DNA from: Trebouxia sp. TZW2008
Lineage: Eukaryota; Chlorophyta; Trebouxiophyceae; Trebouxiales; Trebouxiaceae
Reading direction: 5' to 3'
Length of the DNA: 64,000 bases
Assembly: GCA_002118135.1 (NCBI GenBank)
Contig: BDIU01000015.1
Location: 62,299-126,298 of the forward strand
Under the pieces are notes generated by a model that worked only from the letters and a program-made list of their open reading frames with translations, did no database searches and was not told the DNA's origin. Each line of letters opens with the position of its first letter. The first letter of the stretch is position 1. Below, piece by piece: positions 13,983 through 26,111 of this stretch. The position numbers and the translations under genes are program-made.

Positions 13983-16843
13983 TCATGAACAACAAGTTTG
14001 CTGAATCGAAATTTGATGGACAAATATGCTGTTACGTGCAGACTCAAGCAGGCAATGATGCTGAAACTTGACATGCCCTTGCTTTGCCTGCATTGAGATG
14101 TCGTCAACATGCAGATCAGCTGCTGAGGCATCCTGCAGAAACCTTTGCAGAGTAGCTTCGTTTCTCAGGGTTGTTGCAATATAAGCAGCTGAAGCTTGCA
14201 GGCTGTGCTGAGCAGCTGTCGAGCTCTGACTTTGCTGTAGGTACTGCTTGATCAGCAAGATCAGAGGTGCAATTGCCACTGCACTTCAACAGTAAACATC
14301 AATGAGTTGCAGATTACGCAAGCGCTGTACATATGTGGATTATCACAGCTAATCATGCACCAAAAGCAGCAGTTTGAGGTACAGAAGCAAACATCTGCTT
14401 CACTACTCCAAGGTAGCGAGTGGTGATGGCAGACAGAATGCAAATCTGCTTAGGCAGACAGCTTACCAGGGTCGTAAAGCACATCAGCAGCAAAGATCAC
14501 ATCAGGCTCAAGATCATGAGGCCTCTCCCACTGCATTTGCAAGACCTGTACAGCCTGCAATGCATGCATACATTTGATCCTGTCCTGGCGCATCGATGTT
14601 GGCTTGATTGTGACAGTCTGGCACAGCAAAGGATTCAGCATGATGCTCAGTTGACATACATGGCAAAGCTGACACTGTTGCGCTTTTCAGCCGATAATGA
14701 CAGCGACTTGGCAGTCAGAGAATGATGCAGCGGCAAACAAGAGCTCAGCTGTGCAAACTGAGGCATGACAGCAGTCTCTACAGGCATGCCACCACGCTGC
14801 TCAGCATGATTGTGGCTTGCCATGTTCAAAATTGCTTACTTGCTCTTGAGTACCCTTGGTGGGGCTGTCATCAACCGGACGATGCAAGCAGTTGTTGATG
14901 TGTAGGTTGTGCTTGCAATTGTCCACTGCTTCTGCATTGCCATCAGTAAGCTGGACAGATGCAGCACCTCCGTGACACAGCGCTATGCCAACCACACCAG
15001 CCCCACAGCCTACCTCTAGACACCGCTGACCTGCACAGCAGTCATGGTTTGGCAAAACTAGCACAATGCAACTTCAAAAGGGCAGCTTGAGCCCTATTTG
15101 GTTGTTTGGGCAGCTTTTGAGATATCGAAATCCAGATGCGCATGAACAGCTTGCAAGCTGAATGTCAATACAAGCGCATTGCGTCCAGAAAGCATAGTGG
15201 GCACTGAGGGCAAGCTCTGAGCGCAGGAGTGACCAACAGTGGCGAGTACCACACCAGGAACTGATTGCAGAAACGCTGCAATGTGACGTCAGATGACTGG
15301 CAGCAACAGCAGTGCTGCCCAGTTGCATTACAACGCCAAAATATGCACATGTGACATGGCATGCATCTTGTATTGTGCCATGTGCCAACAAGCTGAAGCA
15401 TGCTGCCTGATGTAAGACAACAGTGCCCATTAACTTGCGACATGCATGAGGCTGTCAAGCCAGCGAGCAACACAGCTGAAAAGCTCATGCATATGTAGAG
15501 GCGTCGATTGACAGTTTAGTGGTGCCGCATGCAAAGCCTGCTTGGTGAAAGGGCAGGGTTTGCCAAGCTGTGCAGTGACTACAGCAGCAGGGACAAGGCA
15601 TTGGTGAGAGCGGCTTTGGTGGACACCTTACCTTTGCATATGTCAGGGTGACTCATGATGAATTCAGCCAAAAGAAACCCAGCCTCCCAATCATGACACC
15701 CAGTCCCACCCTCAAACAAGTTTTCTGAAAGTCTGAGGGACGACAGAAGCGGGTACTGCATTGTGCCCTTAGCTTGACACAGACCTTGGGCAGCATCTGC
15801 TGCTTGCCTTGCTGACATTGCACTGACGTCCTCAGGTTTAACTGCGCAAGAGGGCTGGTGATCAGACAGGAATGGAAGCTTAGCACCAAAGATTGGAGTA
15901 AAATCTTGTCATGTCAAAAGTTGATAGAATGCAGATGGTGTGCACTTTGGCATTTGTCAGCAATGTACAGCAGGCATGTGCCATTGAAGCAAAATGCTTG
16001 TCTGCTGATCATCTCTCATGTGACAAGGTCACTTTGCAAACACAGCTTGTGGCGCAAGCTGCTCCTTACTATGTTGATCAGTTGATGAGGGGCTTGTTGA
16101 ACTCGTGCAGATGTAAGATTTGTAGGTCCACCCTTTGAGCATCTGCAGGCGCTCTCTAGAATCCTACACATCAATTGAAAGCGACGCTCTAAAGGAGTTT
16201 CATAAACCATCTGCACTTGCATTTGCTACAAGAACAGATGCTTTCCATTTCTGTGCAGACAGTGCCCATTTGGCCAACCAATGCAAGCAACAGATTGTCA
16301 AATGTAGCATCAAATGCTCTTGCATGCATGCAAACCTGCACACCTGACAGTGATGTCCTGATGATAATAGCACGTACAAATCAGCTAGCTCATCGTCAAT
16401 GTCTTCATGATCAGCTTCAACTGCTGACATGACTGCCTTGATCAGCCGGCTGCACATGCACAGCAGTAACGCTACATAGGGCTGCGTCAGTATGGCTAAT
16501 GATGTTGCTGTGAACCACAACAGCAAGATCACCTGCAATAATTTGGTTGTGGTGGGTATGGCAGTGTTGCGGCGCTGTGATAAGCTGCCATGAGGGCCTG
16601 TTGGGCTTCTGCAGTAATTTTTCCATGATACAGACTTCTGAGATGTTGACAGACCTATGTGTCAGGCATGAACAAGGTCACAAGGAGACTATCTTGAGTT
16701 TCTCAACAGCAAAAACGATATGACATGACCTCATTGGGGGCTTGAAGCTGTAAGATACGACACAGCAATGAACACTTGAGCGGGTGACGTGTAGTCGCGA
16801 AGCTCTCGCGAGCGGTCGGTGCAGTTTGTCCGGCAGCAAACAT
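13983..16843 (-). CDS. EEF2KMT/FAM86-like protein-lysine methyltransferase
   Basis: Exons read: 16843-16730, 16481-16344, 16210-16132, 15841-15632, 15030-14840, 14554-14467, then 14278 to a stop at 13983. Phases join at every step. Seen: an N-terminal helical part (RLIKAVMSAVE, DDELADLYVLL) like the FAM86 N-domain; LRLSENLFEGGTGCHDWEAG before the fold; the SAM-binding loop GQRCLEVGCGAGVVGIAL followed by acidic TDGN; the post-I block DVIFAADVLYDPG; and AYIATTLRNEATLQRFL near the end, typical of FAM86/METTL22-class enzymes. In animals and yeast this family trimethylates a lysine of translation elongation factor 2; the same substrate here is inference. The start at 16843 is the first ATG in the open frame. 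The extreme 3' end is uncertain: the last exon might splice at 14088 through a GC donor rather than run to the stop. Confidence 0.8.
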
Positions 16844-17807
16844 GCCTTGTCTCGACTTGCCAAGCAATTCCGGTAACACTGGCAAAATTAGGGTTTGATC
16901 TAAGTCTAGGGTTGCCAAATGCCCATAACCGCGATCTTCTCGTTTGTTTGCACATCATAGACCCCAAAATTCAGCGCTTTTGGCACGACTATACTTGAAC
17001 AGGATCTGTTCTATAGTTCGTACACCCGTCTGTTTTCTCTAAAATAGACAAACTCCTCAACTCAGAAGACGATGCTAAGCTTCTGGCCCTGAGCGCGAAA
17101 GCTGCCGGCTGTTCGGCCACGCCGTAAGGGTGCTGGCTGCGCCGGCTTGATGAACGGCTCTCTGTGCATCATTCCGCCAGAGAGATGGCCTGGAAGCAAT
17201 CCGATGGGTTCCCTTTTCTTTTCTTTTTTTGGAATTTTCCCCTGTTGCTTTTCCGACCAGTTTGCCTTTTTTCGTGCTTTTTTTGGCTTTTTTCCCTGTT
17301 ATGTTGTTCCCGTTCTGCTTCTTCCTTTGGCTTTTCCCCTTTTGTGCCCATTTGCACAAGAGCATCACAATTGCCCTGCTACGCTGCTCGCAATCGAACT
17401 GGCTTTGAAATATAAGTAGCAATATTAATATGCTTTGCGATATTGATACTGCGTACATTCATGTCAGAGCCGCAATCTGCAGCTGGTTTAGCACGACTGT
17501 AAGGTTGAAACGGTCTTGCTGACTGTTGTCGGCCGTCTAAGACCTGATATGGCAATCTGCAACCCCTTGTCACTCACTGTGACAACTCCTATCTGGCAAG
17601 CTTGAGATTTTTCTGCAGCTAAAGAAATTGGGCAAAATTGTGCAAGCCTTCAACTGCAGACTGCATCACGGTATACTAATTAGTGACAGCGCTGCAGCTG
17701 CCATGTCGATCCTAAACGCTTGCAACTATACGCACACAAGTCCTAAACACCCTAGTCTACAAGCAACAAGGCAGGTGCTACAACATGTACCGCTGCCTAA
17801 GGAGATG
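16844..17807. other. intergenic region with a homopurine/homopyrimidine tract
   Basis: This separates the methyltransferase start from the hydrolase stop. About 17205-17345 is strongly strand-asymmetric: the plus strand is pyrimidine-rich with several runs of T. In minus frames it reads as a Lys-rich ORF, which I treat as compositional. Nothing else is recognisable. Confidence 0.45.
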
Positions 17808-20800
17808 TCAACACTGATCTACAAAACTCTTGACACTATCAATGAATTGTTTAGGGAGCTCTTCCTGTGGTACATGCCCACAGTCTTGGTATACAAGCAA
17901 TTCAGCATCTGGGATCAAGCCAGCCAAGCGTTTACTGTTGCTAACAGGCACTAAGCGGTCTCCAGCACCATGCAGAATCAGTACCTGCAGCAAACATGCT
18001 TGACGCAATGAGCCTTGCAGTTGCAGTCAGCGTTAGGCTTGCTTCCCTTCACACTGGCTCTAATGCTACTTGCTGTGTGTGAAGCGCAAGGGTGCGATTT
18101 AATACTTGCCACATGTCAGTGCATGCGGGGTGGGTTTGGTCAGAATGGTGCAAATTGACATTAAGTTGTAGAGCTCGCATGAGATGCGCAAGGCCAGCAG
18201 ACACAAGTTGACAAACACAACAGTGTGGACTCGCCTCTTGAGATCATTGCAACAGTGTCCTTAGGACTTCCGTGCTAAAAAGTGGCTGTGTGATTGGTGC
18301 CCTGTCAAGCTAGCATATAATGCACAGTTTTGCTATGGCCCTGATGCCGACAGCTGACAGCATTGCATGCCATTCCTGGGTGCTTCATTCAGCTACACAC
18401 AGCAATTTCATTATTGTGCGCTACTGCATGTAATACACCCCAACAGCATGTTGCAAAATGCGTGGAAATGTTACCTTGATGCCCTGTTGAGATACTGTAT
18501 GTGCCAGCTGTTCAGCCTGTGACAAAGGTGTCCTATTGTGGTAGGCATCCTGAATGACCTGGAAGAGACTTTGACTATCTGCATATCAGACACACCCAGT
18601 ATAGAGCCTCGACTGAGCCAAGTGCAATATGTGTGCAGCAGTGACCCAAGCTGACAGTAGTGTAGCTTGTGTGAAGGCAGTGCAGTTGAGCTTACCATAC
18701 CATGGCTCCATATCAAAGCAGCTGGCCTGAAAGGCAACATATGCCGCTGCTGCTGCTGCTGCTGCTGCTGCCATGTCTATGACTGCATCACGTGCTGTCC
18801 ATGCTGAGCAGCTCACAACCCTTCCAAGCAAATGATGTCAACTTGGTGAAAAGCCTCATCAAGTCATAGAAGTTGGCAATTTGTACACCATTCCAGTCAA
18901 ATAGTCCCAAGTGATGGCAAGCGTGATCGAATATTAGGAGATGTCTGCTCCAACATCTTGATTTGCTAAGCCTTCACGATGAAAACACAGTGGCGATGTT
19001 TGTTTCACCTGCTACTCGGGCTCTGACAAATCTGACAAGGCCAACCTCCCAGCCCCTGACCAGCTGTGGCAGCCTGTAGGCATCTACCAGCTCATCACTC
19101 ACACCTTCTCTGCTGTGCCATGCGTTGGACAGCCCGCGCACCCAGAATGGTCTTGACCGCACCAGAATCCTGTACATGCATACATCAAAGTGCAAATGAC
19201 GCTGAGGGTGTATATAGACTTACAGGCCACGCGCATTGATGCCATGTGATCACAGCTACCTTAAATGCACTGAGCCTTCCAGGACGGCTACTGTTGCAGC
19301 GTTGATTAGCCAATGCAGCTCTTTTCCTCAATGGGCAGTTTTGACACATGGGCAGTCAAGCATGGTCATACCACATGAAGGACTACCTAAGCCACTCTGA
19401 AACAGTCAAGGGAGCAACAATAGACACCAGTTTGCTGGCAAAACAGCAACACCGTCAGTACATCCTACCTCAGAAAGAGAACCAGAGCAGGCTGCAGAAC
19501 CCAAAACACCAGTCCTGTGACGCGTTTTGCCAGCCCTTCACCCAATGCTTGTAAAACCCGCAAGGCGCGCTGACCAATGTTGCCTGGTGGCCTGCAGGTC
19601 AATCCAAATACAAATGGTGCGAACAGCGTGCTACTGCTCAGAACTGCAGCCATTCTGTCAATGAAGATCAGCAGATGTCATCAAAATTTGATTGCATGAC
19701 TGTCAGAGATTGTGCAATGCTGTTGTATTTGGGTCTGATTAAGATGTCCTGCTGCCCTGCAGGTCAGCCCACATGGTGAACATGCCATGTGTCTGCTTGC
19801 AAAAGCAGCCACTCAATAAGGATTAGCCGATACGATGAGACTATTACTGTGTTTGCATGACTGCTCAGTGCATGGCAAAAACATTGGCCAAAACCCACAT
19901 ACAAACAGCATTCCTCAATGCAACGAGTACCGTCACAATTTGAGCAGTGTTGTATCCTGGGTTTGCACCAACCCACATGCCTAGCACGAGCTGAGCGACG
20001 CACAGACCTCTGCCTTACTCCCAACATGGCTGAGCCATGGTGACAGACTAAGCAAAACGTATATACTGGATTTGCACCAGCCCGAGTGTGTAGCATGAGC
20101 TGGGTGGCACACAGACTCCTGCCTCGCATCTGATATGGCTAACTCATTGTGTAACAAGTACGCTTTGCACTGAACTGTTCAGCGCTCACCTTGACTGCAG
20201 CACGCAAAGGTTGCGGTCAAGCTAAGCCCTGAGCAGTTCAGTGCATAGCGTACCTGTCACACGGTGTGACGGAATGAGCAGTGTTGTGTTTGGGTTGACG
20301 TCACCCCAGATGTCTCGCATGAGCTGGGTGACTTGGCCCCAAGTATGGACAGGGGTGTTGCCTCTCGTTCGACTAATTCTGGAAAGAGGTAGCACAATTC
20401 ATCATATTTCTTTGCAGGATCTTGTGAACATGAGGCAGCACATTTGACCGTACTTGGGGGCAAGTCACCCAGCTCATGTTATGTTAGACATTTGGGGTGA
20501 TGTCAACTGAAATGCGACAGTAGTCAGTCTGCTACAATGACTCAGCCATGTTGGATGGAAGGCACAGATCTGCATGGTGACTGAAAAGAAAGCAGCAGAG
20601 ATGTCACATTGGGAGCTGTCACGCACATTCTGCAGCCCGAGTCATGGCTGCATAGCAATCATTTAGAGTTGGCAGCGTTAGCCTTGCAGTTGGCATCACT
20701 TGTTCCAGATAGACCTTGCAGCAGACTGGCAAGAATCAATGGGCAGCACATTGACAAGCACCAATGACAGCTCATTTTTCAGAAACAGAAGCATCAGCAG

Positions 20801-23800
20801 TCCAGCGTGACATCAGCCATACCAGCTATGTTCTGCCCTTTGGCATGCAGCCAGCCAGCATTGATTTGTATGACAAGGTATGTTTTTGAGAACTGATGCT
20901 TATTTACGTTGCAAAGCCTAGCAAGCGCTGGCTGCACAGCTCTGACCCCACAGTCTTGAGCATGGGCGGATGCACAGCTGTCGCAAGACAAAGCTGCGCA
21001 CTGTTGAGGAATCTTGGAACTTCATATGTTGCCATTTCTCACCAAGTTAAGCCTCTGACGCTATTGTGTAGCGGTGTATCAGCGACACAACACATTCCTG
21101 CTCAGGTCTGAGCACGTCGGGTGTTTGAGACAATATGAGCACCCAAGTTGCCGTTACCTGCTATTACGATCTTGACCCAATGCCTTGTCTGGTTGCGACT
21201 TGAGCTGTGAGGACATTGTGAATATAGCAGGCGCCACCAAAATGAGTCCGGCAATGTCCTGCATGCACCATATGACTTCAGCTGTGTTTGACATTGTCCG
21301 ATTGTGCATGCATCATGTGGCTGCAACTCTATTTGGCATTGCCTGATTGTGCATGCACTAGGTGACTGCAGCTGTGTTTGCCATTATCTAACTCTGCATG
21401 AACCATGTGGCTGCAGCTCTATTTGTCATTGTCTGATCGTGCATGCACCATATGGCTGCAGCTCTATTTGGCATTGTCTAACTGTGCATGCACTGTATGA
21501 CTACAGCTGTGTTTGGCATTGCCTAATTGTGCGTGCACCATATGACTGCAGCTGTTTCTGGCACTGTCTGTTTGTGGATGCACCATATGACTGCAGCTGC
21601 CTTGGGCACTGTTAGACTATGTATCTGCTATGAGATAGCATGCAAGCTGTAGGTATCGCTTGCATTTCTGCCTGTCACATCTGTATCACACAGATGACAA
21701 CTCACTGCAGGGTGACATGTGAAGTACTTGAGCTTGACCAATCAAGCCACGACTCACAAACCAACAACAGTCTTCACTCTGTTGCAAGACAGCATGCATG
21801 CTCAAAGCGTGAAAGGTGTTGCAACTTGAGAAGAATTTCAGCATGTTGTCCATGCATTGATCCGCAATTGTGCAACGCCATACATGCAACCTGCAAATGC
21901 AAAAGATGGCATTGCACTGAGGTGATGTGGTGCTCAAAATGAAGCTGGTTACACACAGCTAGCACCTCTGCTAGGGTGTGTACCCTATCATTGTTATTGT
22001 CAGTACAGTGGTGAGATACTTGGGAGTGCCGTATGACTTCTGCAGCTGCGCAGGATGCACCCAGGGAGTGGCCAATCAAAATGCGCTTGATGCCTTGAGC
22101 CTGACCCCTGCCTGGTGCATTGCTGTGCTCTCTGCTGAGGCGCCTGCTGCCAATGCTTGACACAGAGTCCCAGGAAGATCGACTGGACAGAGGCGATGCT
22201 GGTTGCGCTAAATCTGCGGACAGGAGAAGAGGTGAATGCGAGCGTTGCCAGTCAGGTTGTGATGAAAAGCCAGAAATGGGTTTTCCTGTGGAAAGGAGTG
22301 AACTTCCAACAAAACATTGTCATTCCGAGGTCAGGTCTGCAACACAGCGTACTGTGAATGTCATGACAATCTTTATAGAGACACCCTCTCACTGTAAGAA
22401 CAATGCAATTGGAAGGCAATCACTGCATTCTGACTGCAGTGCTTCTTCTGCATGACGACAACCTTGCGAACAAATGTGTGTACGTAGGAAACGCTGTACC
22501 TGGATTTGCATTGGCTTTGTTGTCAGCATGAGCCCTGGCCGGTGGTGCTGACGACAAATCATGACTAATTTTGCTGTCATCAGCTGCCTTAGCGGCAGCA
22601 ATTCTGATGTCATCTGTTGAAACTGGTAATTCGCTTTCCTGCTGTCCTGCTTGGTGGCGAGTATTGACTGACTGCAGCTCTTCTAATGTGACACCCAAAC
22701 CCACTTGGGCGCCTAGTGTTGAAGGCTTGACTAATCCAGCAGCCGCCAGCTCAGCATCCATGACTAATCGGCCCAAGCGGCCATTGTGCTCAAGTGAGTA
22801 GCCGCTGATGTCTCGAGGTCTCTGAGTGAGGCCAAAGCCTGGCATGTCATGTTTTGTGACTTGTGCATGCACTTGCTCTGACAAGGCTTTGTAGACATAG
22901 GACCAGGAGAATGTGTTGGCTCCAAAACCATGGTAGCAGTGCACTGCTGTGGGGTGCTGAGGGTCAATGCCTTGTGCTAGCTTGTAGTGGACTGCAGTCC
23001 CAATGAGCTCTCTAAAAACGGAGTCTTCATCTTTTAGGTCTTGCTCTGCTAGCAAACGGTCCTGCAATCATCAATGCAATTCGACATACTAATGGGAATC
23101 ACTCAAGTTAGCGCAGGTGCTAGATGTGCGAACTAGTATGCCACATGATGCATGCCAAAGCGCTGGTGCAATTGTGTGCCTCTACTGTTAATTGCAGTAC
23201 AGGCGAGTTGCCACAGCTGGTGAAGCTGTCAGGCATTACTGCAGTTTGCTGAATGCGCAACTTTGCCTAGAGGCTTACATGGTATCAGCACACAAAAGTT
23301 GCAGAGCGATTGGCCAAAGAAAAGGTCTAATCGCAACAATCACCTGATGTTTTCTTTCCAGCAGGAACGATCTGCAGACCGTCAGGCTTGCTGCAAATAG
23401 TAGAGCCAGCATCAAAGCAAATCTGATGCTTGCATGATCTGGGGCTCTTGCCAAGTAGTATGCAGTGCACAGCAGTACTGACATCACAAGAGAAAACCCA
23501 GCCTGCATTTGCATGTCGTCTTTATCAGATCCTGCGAGTCCTGAACTTGTCAACCCATATCACGTCAAGTTTTGTGTAATTGATCACCTCCAAAGGGCTC
23601 AACCTTGCAGTGTAGTCAAGACGGATCCTGTAGCCTGGTACTTGCTCTTGCTCGGCTATCAACGCAGCAGAATCGTTTCTAGCTTGCATTTTGCAGATCA
23701 GCTGTGAAGCACACAGTCACGTTGGCTCGCTTGATACGGTGCAGCTACCGTGGTAACAGAACACCAGCATTGAAGCAGCACGTACCCGATGTCGAATGCT

Positions 23801-23914
23801 TGAAGCTCCGCCGTCAAGGCGACAGGCACGGACCGCAGGCAGTGCGACTCGCCGACCTATAAGACCTGCTGCGACCTTATGTACGTTGACGCTGCTGCTT
23901 GTGCAACATCGCAT
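17808..23914 (-). CDS. membrane-anchored alpha/beta hydrolase
   Basis: Well-supported exons: 23914-23786 (ATG, Arg/Ser-rich leader), about 23540-23344 (two hydrophobic segments, FSLVMSVLLCTAYYLA and FALMLALLFAASL), 23061-22500, 22213-22020, about 19650-19469, 19169-19009, 18558-18475 and 17984-17808. Seen: the oxyanion-region motif HCYHGFGANTFSWSYV; PGFGLTQRP; the nucleophile elbow GHSLGAS in exon 22213-22020; a hydrophobic cap segment ending PALVLFLR; the acid residue in LHGAGDRLVP; and the catalytic His in DCGHVPQEE, so the triad is complete. Family knowledge: single-domain serine hydrolases, substrate unpredictable. A short exon carrying the strand after the nucleophile is missing from my model somewhere in 19650-22020, and one small exon probably lies near 18600-18950. 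The gene is head-to-head with the Rab24-like gene. Its introns hold a foldback element, a 45-bp minisatellite and a (GCT)n run. Confidence 0.75.
18744..18771. repeat. (GCT)n microsatellite
   Basis: A run of about nine GCT/CTG units in a hydrolase intron. In a minus frame it would read poly-Ala. Confidence 0.8.
19950..20580. mobile_element. nested foldback (inverted-repeat) element
   Basis: Left part 20290-20346 is complementary to right part 20449-20509 with few mismatches. Further out, 20001-20036 pairs with 20540-20575 (both carry the block around CCAACATGGCTGAG). Inside sits a tighter hairpin at 20149-20264. Degenerate direct copies of the left arm occur near 19960, 20065 and 20285. There is no coding capacity, so it is a MITE-like or foldback non-autonomous element, or a decayed one. 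Confidence 0.6.
20149..20264. repeat. imperfect hairpin, arms of about 45 bases
   Basis: The left arm is about 20149-20196 and the right arm about 20216-20264, with a short loop of about 20 bases. TGCACTGAACTG in the left arm pairs with CAGTTCAGTGCA in the right. It forms the core of the larger foldback element. Confidence 0.75.
21255..21612. repeat. 45-bp minisatellite, about eight copies
   Basis: Units read roughly TGCATGCACCATATGACTGC, then AGCTSTRTTTGGCATTG and a short tail. Because the period is 45 bases, one plus frame stays open as a 15-residue repeat (HAPYDCSCFWHCLIV-like). It is intronic to the hydrolase and I do not consider it coding. Confidence 0.85.
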
Positions 23915-24289
23915 CGCCTTGGTGTTGTAAAGAGCGTCGGATCATGTCAATAATGCCGCGATGGCGGACCCGCCATGACGTTGCGCGGGCAAGTGGAAGA
24001 GATCAGTAGCTACGGGATGCGTTGGCAAGAAGCCGACTTTTTCGTGGCGAGATCGACGATCGAACAAAGACACAATAATGCGCTTCGGCACTCAGGCTTT
24101 CAGCTACGTCATTATGTTCTGGCAGTTGCGCCGCGGCAAGGTCATCGTGAGCCTTGATGGCATGCCATGCTGGATGGAAAGCTATCCCGATTGCCTCACG
24201 TGCTAGACCACATGAGCGCAAACGCCGTTTTGTCTCCTGTTTATGCAGCTGAGTTTGTGTGCACTCAAGGCTGATTTGCGCCGCTGGTA
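23915..24289. promoter_or_regulatory. shared divergent promoter region (hydrolase / Rab24)
   Basis: 375 bases separate two start codons pointing away from each other. The stretch is CpG- and G+C-richer than the surrounding introns. I see no TATA box I would defend. A promoter is inferred from geometry alone. Confidence 0.5.
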
Positions 24290-26111
24290 ATGGCCCGTGT
24301 CGATGTGAAGGTGGTGCTCCTCGGACAGCAGAGCGTAGGTGATACAAAGGCGCAATCAGAAAGGCCTGCCCAACGTCGACAGCAGCGCCTGAATGCTTGA
24401 CTTGTGATGCTGTGCGCAGGCAAGTCGTGTTTGCTGGACAGGTACATCACAGGCTACTTCGAGGGACACCCGAAGAACACCATCGGTGCTGCCTTTGCCG
24501 CAAAGAAGGTAGATTCGGCATGTCAGAGACTTGCTTGCTGTGAGACTACTGGCAAGGCTGCAGATCACCTGTGTCACAGACATCAACTCTGATGCCACAT
24601 TTGCATGCCAGCAGATGTGTGCTAGCCAATGGCACCAGTCGCTGACGTGCTGAAAGGCTACACGGCATTTGACGCATCAGAACATGCAGGTGACAGTCGA
24701 AAGTGGCCGTGTGATTTCTCTTGGGATATGGGACACTGCTGGTGCAGAGCGCTTTCAAAGCATCAGCCGCATGTACTACCATGGCAGTAAAGCTGCAGTT
24801 ATCTGCTTCTCTCCAAGCAGTCAACAGAGCTTTGCCAAGGCCAAATTTTGGGTGAGCAAGCTCATCGCATGACGCTGTGGAGCAGTTCCTTGCGCCTGGC
24901 AGCTAGACCTCGCTAAGCATCAGCAACATGAAACTCAACCATGCTCTGTGACCTCTTGGAGACGCCTCACTTGTTGAAACCCCAGTCAGGCTCACGGCGG
25001 TTTCAACTTCATGCCTGCAGAAGAATGCTGTGCCCATCAGATTTGTCTGTAAACGTACTGCATCCCTTGTGAGTTGTCAAGTGCTAATGGAGAGTTACTT
25101 CAAAAAAGTCATAGCACGCTTGCCCTGCGCTGACAGCAAATCCGCAACCTCAAGTCATGATCGTTGTTGCTTGTCTCTCTTATATCCTGAGCAGGTCCCT
25201 CATGTGACACTCCAAGCCTTATCGAGCTTGCTGTGACACAGGTACAGGAGGTCTCCCAGCATGAACCTGAATGCAAAGTGTATTTTGCACTGACCAAGTG
25301 TGACTTGTTTGAGCAGTTCCCTGCAGTGGGCAGTGCATCATCACAGCTCATGGAGTCACCACAGGAATCAGGTAGCAAGCTGTTCCATTGGCAGTCTTGG
25401 CGTTGATTGCTTGGCCACTTTAGCCTTGTTGCTGGGCTGTGTAATGCATAGTAAGCTGCAATTTTGTCTTGATGCATGGAGCTCAGCAAATCATCATAGC
25501 ATTGTCCTCATTCATCAAAACCATATGCCGCCGATTGTGTAGACTGCACATGCAGTGCAACTCTGATTACACTCTGCCTGCAGACAGCTGTTGTCACACG
25601 GAAAGGACTGCCTTGTGAAAAATCGTCATTATACTGGCCACTGCCTAGCACCTGGGCAAAATCACCATTGTTGCTATGCCAAAGCTTCTTATCCTGTGCT
25701 GTGCAAGTCAGTGCTGATCATGCAGAGCCTTCTGACTTGGCAGCCACTCCAGACTCTGGCAAAGGCTCATTCAGCTCTGAAGAGGCCATAAGTTCCTCTC
25801 AGCAAGAGGTATCAGATGAAGACATATCACTGTATGCAAGGGAGCATCAGGCGCAAGTCTTTGCAACTTCAGCCAAGACAGGCGTTGGAGTCAGAAGACT
25901 GTTTACTTCAATAGCAGAAGATATGGCAGCAACTGCAACGCCAGAGGATCAGATACAGCACACTCATAGGTCACATACTGCACGGCCACGCACACCCACC
26001 TTCATGAATAGCAGACCTGGAACAAACCCATCCAGCCCACTAGGTAGTGCACACAATGCAACCTTGTCAAGGACGCACAGGAAACACTGGTCAAATTGCT
26101 GCTTTTGTTAG
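24290..26111 (+). CDS. RAB24: Rab24-like small GTPase
   Basis: Exons 24290-24338, 24420-24508, 24690-24851, 25242-25371 and 25726-26111 join in phase to 271 aa. Seen: G1 loop GQQSVGKS (residues 12-19); effector region YFEGHPKNTIGAAF; G3 WDTAGAE; RMYYHGSKAAVICF; G4-like TKCD; G5 TSAK; then a long Ser/Thr/Pro-rich tail ending CCFC, a CCXX-type geranylgeranylation signal. NTIGAAF, LGIWDTAG, KAKFW and TKxD instead of NKxD are hallmarks of Rab24, an atypical Rab tied to late autophagy and membrane traffic in animals. Odd point: residue 65 is Ala where canonical Rabs have the catalytic Gln (Ser in human Rab24), so GTP hydrolysis is probably weak (inference). Exon 3 ends at GTGAGC just before an in-frame stop, which fixes that junction. 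A TGTAAC at 26408-26413 may be the poly(A) signal. Confidence 0.93.

Noticed and set aside
17075..17458. Lys-rich minus ORF
   Set aside because: Explained by the purine-rich strand of the homopyrimidine tract; no motif or splice partner.
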